Of a stretch of 7,413 nt of DNA, positions 1 through 6,384 are shown one piece after another. Source of the DNA: an uncultured Gaiellaceae bacterium. GTDB taxonomy: Bacteria; Actinomycetota; Thermoleophilia; Gaiellales; Gaiellaceae. The first letter of the stretch is position 1. The number at the start of each line of letters is the position of its first letter. The translations under genes and the position numbers were made by a program. The notes under the pieces are model-generated. The model saw only the letters and a list, made by a program, of their open reading frames with translations. It did not search any database and was not told the origin of the DNA. Where the stretch lies: positions 1 to 7,413 of the forward strand of contig CATPAS010000222.1 in assembly GCA_955652075.1 (NCBI GenBank). The letters run 5' to 3'.

Positions 1-32
1 ATCCAATCGAGGTACGTGCGAATGACACCGTA
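1..32 (-). other. In-frame continuation of lon beyond the TAG codon
   Basis: Read on the minus strand in the lon frame, the bases after the TAG encode YGVIRTYLDW and then run off the window. In Lon this segment (typically AE.GVIRTYLDW) directly follows the LEKLP..AA sequence and leads into the AAA+ domain. The TAG sits where a glutamate codon is usual, so a single G-to-T change from GAG would explain it. The rest of lon should lie to the left of this window. Confidence 0.75.
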
Positions 33-929
33 CTAGGCTGCGGCCGTCGGCAGCTTCTCCAGCCGGGCCAGCTCGCGGTCGACCACCTTGCGCACATCCT
101 CCGGAAGCTCCATCGCCTCGAAGGTCGAGCGCAGCTCGGCGATCTCCGCTGCTTCCGGATCGCTCTCGCCGAGCTCGTCCTGGATTGCCTTGAGCTGCTG
201 GCGCAGGAAGAACTCCCGCTGCCCCTTCTCCATCTCCTCCTGGACCTGCGACTGGATCTTCGAGCCGAGCTCGAAGACCTCCAGCTCGCGGTTGAGGATG
301 GCGGAGACCTCGCGCAGCCGAGCCTCGACGTCGGTGAGCTCGAGCAGCCGCTGCTTCTCGTCGGTCTTCAGTCGCAGCGTGGAAGCGACGAGGTTGCAGA
401 GCGCGCTCGGGTCATCGACGTTCGCAGCCGCGATCTGCAGCTCCTCCGGCAGGTACGGAACGAGGCCGATGACGCGCCCGAACAGACTCTGGACGTTCCT
501 CGTCAAAGCCTCGACCTCGGGCGTCTCCGTGAGCTCGTCCGGCAACTCGACGAACTCGCCAACGAGGTACGGGTCGTCCTGCACCGGCCGGTCGAGCTTG
601 ATGCGCTGCACGCCCTGGACCAGGATGCGCAGCGTCCCGTCGGGAACCTTGATCATCTTGTGCACCACAGCGGCGGTGCCGATCTCGTAGAGGTCGTCCC
701 AGCCGGGCTGCTCCGCCTCCGGATGCTTGACCGTCACGAGCGCAAGCGCGCGATCGCCCGAGACGACGTCCTCGACCAGCTTGATCGAGCGCTCCTGGCC
801 GATCGCGAGCGGCGTCACCGACTCCGGAAAGACGACCGTGTCCTTCAGCGGCAGAACGGGCAGTGTCGCCGGAAACGTCAGCTCCTCCGTCGACTCCTCC
901 ACGAGCGTGTCGTTCATTGCCTCGCTCAT
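33..929 (-). CDS. lon: ATP-dependent protease Lon, N-terminal part, cut short by an in-frame TAG
   Basis: Lon (La) is a cytoplasmic AAA+ serine protease that degrades misfolded and regulatory proteins. The 298 residues here match its N-terminal substrate-binding region: LPVLPLKDTVVFP at 23-35, the LonN beta domain to about residue 215, then the helical region with the hallmark FFLRQQLKAIQDELGE at 240-255. Intact Lon is about 780-820 residues. The AAA+ module and the Ser-Lys protease domain are not encoded before the TAG at 33-35. Beyond that TAG the same frame reads YGVIRTYLDW, the expected continuation, so the gene is interrupted rather than naturally short. I chose the ATG at 927-929, which overlaps the hsp20 TGA as ATGA and has a GGTGA Shine-Dalgarno 7 nt upstream. 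The frame is open to 1112, but that part lies antiparallel to no signal and inside hsp20. A second ATG at 915-917 is possible. Family assignment is very secure; whether the protein is functional is not. Confidence 0.9.
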   Translation of the reverse strand: MSEAMNDTLVEESTEELTFPATLPVLPLKDTVVFPESVTPLAIGQERSIKLVEDVVSGDRALALVTVKHPEAEQPGWDDLYEIGTAAVVHKMIKVPDGTLRILVQGVQRIKLDRPVQDDPYLVGEFVELPDELTETPEVEALTRNVQSLFGRVIGLVPYLPEELQIAAANVDDPSALCNLVASTLRLKTDEKQRLLELTDVEARLREVSAILNRELEVFELGSKIQSQVQEEMEKGQREFFLRQQLKAIQDELGESDPEAAEIAELRSTFEAMELPEDVRKVVDRELARLEKLPTAAA

Positions 930-1366
930 GACGCCGTCACCACGATCGAGATGCTCTCCACGGGAGCGGGCGTGGGCGCGACGGGGAGGAGGATCGTCAG
1001 GAAACCGCGCTCGTAGGTGGCGGTCGCTCGCTCCGGGTCGACGGGCTCCGCGAGCGTCACCTGGCGCTGGAACGGGCCGTAGTCGATCTCCAGCTGCTGG
1101 TACTGCCCGCAATCCTTGGGTCGGCGCCGCTCGCCGACGATCAGGAGCGCCTGCGTCGAGGCGATCACCTCCACCTCGCCGGGATCTACACCCGGTAGCT
1201 CGACGACCACGGTCAGGGAGGGTGGATTTCCGGTCCGGTACACGTCGACCTCGGGGCGATAGCCCCGGCGCATCCCTCGTGAGAAGGGAAAGACCTGCCA
1301 GAGGTCGGCGAAGAGCTGCTCGATCTCCTCGGCGGCGTGCTCCAGCTCGCGGCGGCGTTTTTCCAT
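926..1366 (-). CDS. Small heat-shock protein, Hsp20/alpha-crystallin family
   Basis: This is a 146-residue ATP-independent holdase of the cytoplasm, which binds unfolding proteins and passes them to refolding or degrading machines. After a charged helical N-terminus (1-30) comes the alpha-crystallin domain, about 38-129. It includes VVVELPGV (53-60), a beta-strand set ending LLIVGERR (74-81), and the family's closing motif GFLTILLPV (121-129). The short C-terminal tail carries an I-x-I motif (I139-S-I141), used for oligomer docking. Length is typical of bacterial Hsp20. The ATG at 1364-1366 has no Shine-Dalgarno but a TACCCT hexamer exactly 6 nt upstream, consistent with a leaderless transcript. 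Its TGA overlaps the lon ATG (ATGA), implying co-transcription and coupled translation of chaperone and protease. No HspR (HAIR) or CIRCE operator is visible upstream. Confidence 0.93.
   Translation of the reverse strand: MEKRRRELEHAAEEIEQLFADLWQVFPFSRGMRRGYRPEVDVYRTGNPPSLTVVVELPGVDPGEVEVIASTQALLIVGERRRPKDCGQYQQLEIDYGPFQRQVTLAEPVDPERATATYERGFLTILLPVAPTPAPVESISIVVTAS
937..941 (-). promoter_or_regulatory. Ribosome binding site of lon
   Basis: GGTGA on the minus strand, within the hsp20 3' end and 7 nt before the ATG at 929, supports starting Lon at MSEAM rather than at the far upstream ATG of the open frame. Confidence 0.5.
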
Positions 1367-1367
1367 C

Positions 1368-1395
1368 GTCTCAGGGTACCCCGGGAGGCTAGGGT
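1368..1395 (+). promoter_or_regulatory. Candidate leaderless promoter of mmpL (-rmlAC-rmlD)
   Basis: GTCTCA (1368-1373), a 16-nt spacer and TAGGGT (1390-1395) lie exactly 6 nt before the GTG at 1402, mirroring the hsp20 promoter on the other strand. The -10 hexamer fits TANNNT; the -35 is weak. An alternative reading is that AGGG (1391-1394) or GGGAGG (1383-1388) acts as a Shine-Dalgarno, so this promoter is less certain than its partner. Confidence 0.42.
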
Positions 1396-1401
1396 TCAGA
1401 C
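1373..1401 (-). promoter_or_regulatory. Candidate leaderless promoter of hsp20-lon
   Basis: On the minus strand, GTCTGA (1401-1396), a 17-nt spacer and TACCCT (1378-1373) precede the hsp20 ATG by exactly 6 nt. That places the transcription start on the A of the ATG, the standard geometry of actinobacterial leaderless genes (TANNNT at -12 to -7). The -35-like hexamer is a poor match to TTGACA. The absence of any Shine-Dalgarno for hsp20 supports this reading. Confidence 0.5.
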
Positions 1402-3606
1402 GTGGCGCGCTGGACTCGCCTCGTGTTGCGGTTCCGGTGGCCGATTCTCGGAGCGTGGCTGGTGCTCTTGCTTGCCGGCGGCTTTGCCTCCACGAAGCTG
1501 ACCCCCCTGCTCTCGAACACGTTCACCGTTCCGGGGACCGACTCCGAGCGCGCCCGGACGGTCCTGCAGCACAACTTCGGCGATCGCAGTGACGGCGAGT
1601 TCCTGGTCATCTACAAGATCCGGGAGGGGACCGCCGGCGTGACGCTGAAGCTCGAGCGCAGCATCCGGGAGGCCGCCAAGGTCGTGCCGGGCGGCAAGGC
1701 GACCGCCCTGCGCTTTGCCAAGGACGGCGTCGTCTACGGCAGCATCCTCTCGAGCCTCAACCTCGCGGACGCGAAGGGTTACACGCACGACATCCTGAAG
1801 CGGCTCAACCCGCCGCCGGGGGTCGACGGGTACGTCTCGGGACAGGCGGCCATTCAGGACGAGCTCGACCCGATCTTCAACCAGGACCTGAGAAAGGGCG
1901 AGTCGATCGCGCTGCCGATCGCCTTGCTCGTGCTGCTTGCGGTCTTCGGGCTCTCGTTCGCGGCGACGATCCCCTTCCTCTTCGCGGCCGCGACGATCAG
2001 CGCCACGCTCGGCATCGTGTTCATCTTCGCCCACTACCTGACGATGGCGACCTACGTCACGAATCTCGTCCAGCTGATCGGGCTCGGGATTGCTGTCGAC
2101 TACTCGCTGCTCATCGTCTATCGGTTCCGCGAGGAGCTTGCCCGCGGCGGATCGAAGGACGACGCGATCGTGCGCACCATGGCAACAGCGGGCCGTGCGG
2201 TCATCTTCTCCGGGGCCACAGTCGCGATCGGGCTGGCGCTCTTGCTCTTCATGCCGCTGCCCTTCATGCGGTCGATGGGCGTCGGCGGGTTTCTGATCCC
2301 GCTGGTCTCGATCGCCGGCGCCGCGACCTTGCAGCCTGCGCTTCTGTCCGTCTACGGCCGGCGCGGGACCACGCGCGTCCACGTCGCGGAGTTTCTGCGC
2401 TTGCGTTTGCGCCTGCCTCTGCCGCATTTCGCCGGGCCCGACGTCGAGCACGGATTCTGGGCGCGGCTCGCCCGCGCGATCATGCGGCGTCCGCTCGTGT
2501 TCCTCGCCGTGGGCGCGGGGCTCCTCGTCGCGGCAGCGATTCCGGTCTACGCATTGCAGCTGACGCCAGGGTCGGCGCAGGGGATTCCGCAGACACCGCA
2601 GTCCGTGCGCGGGCTGAACGTCCTCCGCCAGGCCGTCGGGCCGGGGGCTCTCTCTCCGAGCGCGATCGTGATCGACGCGGGCCAGGGCCGATCCGTGCGC
2701 TCGCCGGAGATCCAGGCGGCGGTACACCGTCTGCGTGCCGGGCTCAAGGGCGACCCGGAGATTGCATTCGTGCAGACGGGCCTCAGCGGACGCTACGTGG
2801 ATGCCGGCGGAAGGTACGAGCAGGTGATTGCAGCCGGGAAGCACGAGTACGGCGACGAGCCCGCGCAGCGCTTCGTCGACCGGTTACGCGGCGAGCTCAT
2901 CCCCGGCGCGCGCTTCCCGGCCGGAGTGCACGTGCTCGCCGGCGGCGGCCCGCCGCAGGGTGTCGACTTCCTCGCCCGCTCGTACGGCGTCTTCCCCTGG
3001 CTCGTGCTCGCAGTCCTGGTGCTCACGTACCTGCTGCTGATGCGCGCGTTCCGCTCGGTCGTCCTGCCGCTGAAGGCGGTGCTGCTCAACCTCCTCTCGG
3101 TGGCGGCGAGCTACGGCATGCTCGTGCTGTTCTTCAAGTGGGGGCTCGGCAATGCGCTGGTAGGCCTGTACAAGTTCCCGCAGATCGAAGGCTGGATCCC
3201 GATCTTCCTGTTCGCCATGCTCTTCGGGCTCTCGATGGACTACGAGGTCTTCCTCGTTTCGCGGATGCGCGAGTCCTGGGACGAGGAACACGACAACGTG
3301 CGGGCGGTTTCGCACGGCCTCGAACGCACCGGTCTGATCGTGACGGCTGCGGCGATCATCATGGTGGCAGCGTTCTGCGGCTTCGTCGCAGGCTCGGTCG
3401 TCGGGCTCCAGCAGTTCGGGCTCGGCCTCGCGGTTGCGATCTTCCTCGACGCCACCATCGTTCGGGCGCTCCTCGTTCCGTCGTTGATGGCGCTGTTCGG
3501 CCGGTGGAACTGGTGGCTGCCCGAGTCCCTGGCGCGGATCGTGCGCGTCATGCCGTCCCCGCTCGTGGAGACGCCCAGAGCGGCGTTCAGACCCGCAGGG
3601 CACTAG
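1402..3606 (+). CDS. MMPL-family RND-type membrane exporter
   Basis: This 734-residue inner-membrane transporter is of the MMPL branch of the RND superfamily, which is proton-driven and in actinobacteria often exports lipids or glycolipids. Topology is canonical: one helix (about 13-31), an external domain (32-166), five helices (168-317), a cytoplasmic linker, a seventh helix (363-385), a second external domain (388-528) and five more helices (530-695). The two inner repeats carry matching Asp-Tyr pairs, GLGIAVDYSLLIVYRFREE (D233-Y234) and GLSMDYEVFLVSRMRE (D613-Y614). These correspond to the proton-relay pairs described in mycobacterial MmpL3. The GTG at 1402 gives the expected short N-terminus before helix 1. 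The gene ends with TAG and is followed 12 nt later by rmlAC in the same frame, probably in one operon. Substrate is unknown; a link to rhamnosylated lipids is only suggested by the neighbours. Confidence 0.92.
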   Translation: MARWTRLVLRFRWPILGAWLVLLLAGGFASTKLTPLLSNTFTVPGTDSERARTVLQHNFGDRSDGEFLVIYKIREGTAGVTLKLERSIREAAKVVPGGKATALRFAKDGVVYGSILSSLNLADAKGYTHDILKRLNPPPGVDGYVSGQAAIQDELDPIFNQDLRKGESIALPIALLVLLAVFGLSFAATIPFLFAAATISATLGIVFIFAHYLTMATYVTNLVQLIGLGIAVDYSLLIVYRFREELARGGSKDDAIVRTMATAGRAVIFSGATVAIGLALLLFMPLPFMRSMGVGGFLIPLVSIAGAATLQPALLSVYGRRGTTRVHVAEFLRLRLRLPLPHFAGPDVEHGFWARLARAIMRRPLVFLAVGAGLLVAAAIPVYALQLTPGSAQGIPQTPQSVRGLNVLRQAVGPGALSPSAIVIDAGQGRSVRSPEIQAAVHRLRAGLKGDPEIAFVQTGLSGRYVDAGGRYEQVIAAGKHEYGDEPAQRFVDRLRGELIPGARFPAGVHVLAGGGPPQGVDFLARSYGVFPWLVLAVLVLTYLLLMRAFRSVVLPLKAVLLNLLSVAASYGMLVLFFKWGLGNALVGLYKFPQIEGWIPIFLFAMLFGLSMDYEVFLVSRMRESWDEEHDNVRAVSHGLERTGLIVTAAAIIMVAAFCGFVAGSVVGLQQFGLGLAVAIFLDATIVRALLVPSLMALFGRWNWWLPESLARIVRVMPSPLVETPRAAFRPAGH

Positions 3607-3618
3607 CATCGCCCCGGC

Positions 3619-4788
3619 ATGAAGGGCGTCGTCCTAGCCGGCGGGACCGGTTCGCGTCTCGATCCGCTGACGCGGATCACCAACAAGCACCTCCTGCCGG
3701 TCTACGACAAGCCCATGGTGATGTACGCCATCGATGCCCTGCGCGGCGCGGGCGTGACGGAACTGATGCTCGTGACCGGCGGTGAGCACGTGGACGATTT
3801 TCGGCGCTTGCTCGGTGACGAGTTCGAGTACGGCAATCAGGAAACCCCGGGCGGCATTGCGGAGGCGCTCGGCCTCGCTCGTGAGTTCATCGGCGACGAT
3901 CGCCTAGTCGTGATGCTCGCCGACAACATCTTCGGAGGGCCGATCTCAGAGACGATTCACAATTTCCAGCAGCAGCCCGAAGGCGCGCGCGTCCTGCTCG
4001 CCCACGTCCGCGAGACGGAGCACCTGCGGCATCTCGGAGTGCCGCGCATCGACGGCGGGCGGATCGCGGACATCGTCGAGAAGCCCTCGGATCCACCCGG
4101 ACGTCTCGCTGTCACCGGCCTCTACTGTTACGAGCCGGACGTCTTCGACGTGATCGCGGAGCTCGAGCCCTCGGGTCGCGGCGAGCTCGAGATCACCGAC
4201 GTCAACAACCACTACGTCCGTGCCGGCAGCCTCGAGTACGACGTCTTCGAGGGCTACTGGGGCGACGCCGGGGAGTCCATCGATGCGTACCACGAGGTGA
4301 TCGAGCGCGTTCGGCGGCCGCACTTCGGCTCGGAGCGCCCGCGTCCGATCCCGCTGCTCCGCTTCGAAGACGAGCGCGGATGGTTGACGGAGATCGCCCG
4401 GACCGGCGGTTTGCCGAAGCCGATCCGGCAGACGAACGTCTCCTTCTCGCGGCAGGGCACGATCCGCGGCCTGCACTACCACGAGCGCGGCCAGGATGAT
4501 CTCTTCGTCTGCCTTCAGGGACGTGCGCGAGTCGTCGCCCTAGACCGCGAGACGGGAGAAGCCTTCAGTGAGGACATCGGCGAGGACAACTTCGCCGCCG
4601 TCTACGTTCCCGGCAACCTCGCGCACGGCTTCGAGGCGCTGACCGACGTCCTGATGCTCTATCACACCACCGAGGAGTACGACCCGGCCGATCCCGACGA
4701 GCACCAGCTGCCGTGGAACGATCCACGCGTGGCCGATCTCTGGAGCACGACATCGCCGATCCTGTCGGAACGGGACAGCGCGTCCTGA
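3619..4788 (+). CDS. Fused RmlA-type sugar nucleotidyltransferase and RmlC-type 3,5-epimerase
   Basis: This 389-residue cytoplasmic protein joins two steps of dTDP-L-rhamnose synthesis. Residues 1 to about 236 are a glucose-1-phosphate thymidylyltransferase: GGTGSRLDPLT (8-18), NKHLLPVYDKPM (22-33), Q74 and G79 of the base-binding loop, LADN with metal-binding Asp102, EKP (154-156), RGELEITDVN (187-196) and WGDAGE (214-219; usually W.DTGT). Residues about 244-389 are an RmlC cupin: RGWLTE (253-258), NVSFS (273-277), IRGLHYH with catalytic His286, VPGNLAHGFEAL (330-341), YHTTEEY with Tyr348 (348-354) and a terminal ILSERD (381-386). Free-standing RmlA is about 290 residues; its C-terminal segment is absent and RmlC takes its place. 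The ATG gives the canonical MKGVVLAGG start but lacks a clear Shine-Dalgarno, so it may depend on coupling to mmpL. It overlaps rmlD by 76 nt. Nucleotide preference (dTTP or UTP) is not proven. Confidence 0.9.
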   Translation: MKGVVLAGGTGSRLDPLTRITNKHLLPVYDKPMVMYAIDALRGAGVTELMLVTGGEHVDDFRRLLGDEFEYGNQETPGGIAEALGLAREFIGDDRLVVMLADNIFGGPISETIHNFQQQPEGARVLLAHVRETEHLRHLGVPRIDGGRIADIVEKPSDPPGRLAVTGLYCYEPDVFDVIAELEPSGRGELEITDVNNHYVRAGSLEYDVFEGYWGDAGESIDAYHEVIERVRRPHFGSERPRPIPLLRFEDERGWLTEIARTGGLPKPIRQTNVSFSRQGTIRGLHYHERGQDDLFVCLQGRARVVALDRETGEAFSEDIGEDNFAAVYVPGNLAHGFEALTDVLMLYHTTEEYDPADPDEHQLPWNDPRVADLWSTTSPILSERDSAS

Positions 4789-5558
4789 TCACCGGCGCGG
4801 GCGGCCAGCTCGGCCGTGCGCTCACGGAGGAGTTTCCGGACGCGTCGGCGTTGAGCCGTGCGGAGTGGGACGTGACGCTCCCGCCACCCGAGCTGGCCGA
4901 ACCGCCCGGCGTCGTGCTGCACGCCGCGGCCTGGACGGATGTCGACGGCGCCGAGGACGACCCGCAGGACGCCGCCGCTGTCAACGTGGGTGGGACGCGG
5001 CATGCTGCGGATCTCGGCGCGCCGCTCGTCTACTACTCCACCGACTACGTCTTCGACGGCCGGAAGAGCGAGCCGTACGTCGAATCCGATCCGCCCAATC
5101 CGCTGTCGGCGTATGGCCGCACGAAGCTCTACGGCGAAGGTGCGGCCGGAGAGCAGGCCTGGATCGTGCGCAGCTCGGGGCTCTTCGGCCCGACCGGAAC
5201 GAACTTCGTCAGAACGATGCTGGAACTCGCGCGTGAACGCGACGAGATCGCGGTCGTCGACGACCAGCGCACGGCGCCCACGTACGTCGCCCAGCTCGCG
5301 GCGGCGACGCGTGAGCTGCTCGAGCGGCCGTTCGGCGTCTGGCACCTGACCGCGGCGGGCGACGCCACCTGGGCCGAGTTTGCGGAGGCGATCTTCGAGG
5401 AGGCAGGGCTCGACACCCGTGTGCGCCGCATCTCGAGCGACGAGCTGGGACGTCCGGCGCAGCGACCCGCCTATTCGGTGCTGCGCAGCGAGAAGGATGC
5501 GCCGGTCCTCCCGCACTGGCGGGAGGGCCTGCGCGAATGCCTCAGCCGGATCGCTTGA
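4713..5558 (+). CDS. rmlD: dTDP-4-dehydrorhamnose reductase
   Basis: RmlD is a cytoplasmic short-chain dehydrogenase that reduces dTDP-4-keto-L-rhamnose to dTDP-L-rhamnose with NAD(P)H, the last step of the pathway. The 281 residues show the Rossmann motif VLITGAGGQLG (24-34), LHAAAWTDVDGAE (69-81), STDYVFDG (109-116), the catalytic Y134-x3-K138 in SAYGRTK (132-138), a RTAPTYV substrate segment (186-192) and a C-terminal RPAYSVL (251-257) matching the family's RP.NS.L. Length is typical. The GTG at 4713 is the only ATG, GTG or TTG in frame close upstream of the first beta strand, so the gene must overlap rmlAC by 76 nt in another frame. It adds about 20 unconserved residues and has no good Shine-Dalgarno, which suggests translational coupling. 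Its 3' end overlaps the convergent ABC permease by 17 bp. Identity is secure; the exact start is less so. Confidence 0.92.
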   Translation: MERSTRGRSLEHDIADPVGTGQRVLITGAGGQLGRALTEEFPDASALSRAEWDVTLPPPELAEPPGVVLHAAAWTDVDGAEDDPQDAAAVNVGGTRHAADLGAPLVYYSTDYVFDGRKSEPYVESDPPNPLSAYGRTKLYGEGAAGEQAWIVRSSGLFGPTGTNFVRTMLELARERDEIAVVDDQRTAPTYVAQLAAATRELLERPFGVWHLTAAGDATWAEFAEAIFEEAGLDTRVRRISSDELGRPAQRPAYSVLRSEKDAPVLPHWREGLRECLSRIA

Positions 5559-6384
5559 GCTTGCCGTGCTTCTTCGCGTAGATCTCGCCCTGTTTGAAGA
5601 TCCACACGCCGAGCGGGAACGCGATCAGGCCGATGATGATCAGCGGCCAGATGTCGCCCCACAAGCTGGTGATTCCGGCGCCGTCCAGGATTGCGTGCCG
5701 GATCCCCCGCAGCGCATACGTCGCCGGCGAGACGGTCGAGAGCCACTGCATCCAACCGGGTAGCACCGACACGGGGTAGTACACACCCGAGATCACGAGC
5801 AGCGTTCCCTGCGCGATGAAACCGAGCTGTGCGCCCTTCTCCGGTGAGATGAGCGGCAGCACCGAGGTCATCGTCCCGATGCCCATGAATGAGATCGACG
5901 CGATCGCGAGGACGATCGCCGCCGCGAGGAAGTTCGCGTTGGGCATGTGCAATCCGAACATGAGCGCAATGACGACGAACAGGATCGCGCTGCGCAGGAC
6001 GCCGTAGAGGACCGCGAAGATGCCGACGCCCGCCAGGTGGACGGGGCGGCGGATCGGCGCCATGAACGTGTACTCGATCGTGCCCTCCCAGCGCTCCCAG
6101 GCGACCGTCTCCGTCATGAACTCGAACACGAGGCCGAGAAAGGACCAGATCACTGCACCGATCAGCAGCGTCGTCGTCGCCCGGTTGACGTCGATGTGAC
6201 CGCCCGCAGCCTTGATCCCCTTCGCGATGAAGACGATCGTGAGCGTGTTCGCGAGCGACCAGAAGAAGAACGCGAGCTCCCACCAGCCGTAACGCTTGAT
6301 CAGGTACCAGTTCCGCTCGACCACGCCGGCGAAGGAGACAGCCTCGTGGCGCAGCGACGCGCTCGGGCCGGGGATCACGCTCAT
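5542..6384 (-). CDS. ABC-2 type exporter, permease subunit
   Basis: This 280-residue integral membrane protein should form the channel of an ABC exporter with the ATPase encoded just upstream. It has about six hydrophobic segments (roughly 37-58, 73-90, 118-142, 150-172, 182-206, 246-264). Before the third comes a cytoplasmic coupling stretch, ERWEGTIEYTFMAPIRR (97-113). Ahead of the last is the ABC-2 signature region GVYYPVSVLPGWMQWLS..SPATYALRGIR (200-229). The frame is open further upstream (to 7065), but those residues are the antiphase of the ATPase gene. The ATG at 6382-6384 forms an ATGA overlap with the ATPase stop and has a strong GAGGTG Shine-Dalgarno (6392-6397) 7 nt upstream. The basic C-terminus (KKHGKLKRSG) is cytoplasmic. 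Cargo is unknown: drug, lipid and glycan exporters share this fold. Confidence 0.9.
   Translation of the reverse strand: MSVIPGPSASLRHEAVSFAGVVERNWYLIKRYGWWELAFFFWSLANTLTIVFIAKGIKAAGGHIDVNRATTTLLIGAVIWSFLGLVFEFMTETVAWERWEGTIEYTFMAPIRRPVHLAGVGIFAVLYGVLRSAILFVVIALMFGLHMPNANFLAAAIVLAIASISFMGIGTMTSVLPLISPEKGAQLGFIAQGTLLVISGVYYPVSVLPGWMQWLSTVSPATYALRGIRHAILDGAGITSLWGDIWPLIIIGLIAFPLGVWIFKQGEIYAKKHGKLKRSG

Noticed and set aside
88..690. 200-codon plus-strand open frame opposite lon
   Set aside because: Ser/Arg-rich shadow of lon with no domain pattern.
930..1112. 61-residue N-terminal extension of the lon frame
   Set aside because: It overlaps hsp20 out of frame, is low-complexity Arg/Pro/Ala sequence and has no Lon similarity. 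The ATG at 927-929 with its Shine-Dalgarno fits the family start.
1367..1450. HspR (HAIR) or CIRCE heat-shock operator upstream of hsp20
   Set aside because: Neither the CTTGAGT-N7-ACTCAAG nor the TTAGCACTC-N9-GAGTGCTAA pattern is present.
1396..2844. 482-codon open frame antisense to mmpL
   Set aside because: It is Arg/Asp/Glu-rich with no domain-like pattern, as expected for the antisense of a GC-rich gene. mmpL on the other strand has clear family motifs throughout.
3604..3618. TAGCAT at the mmpL stop as a leaderless promoter for rmlAC
   Set aside because: The hexamer fits TANNNT but lies 9 nt, not 6, from the ATG and has no -35 partner. Operon transcription from mmpL is simpler.
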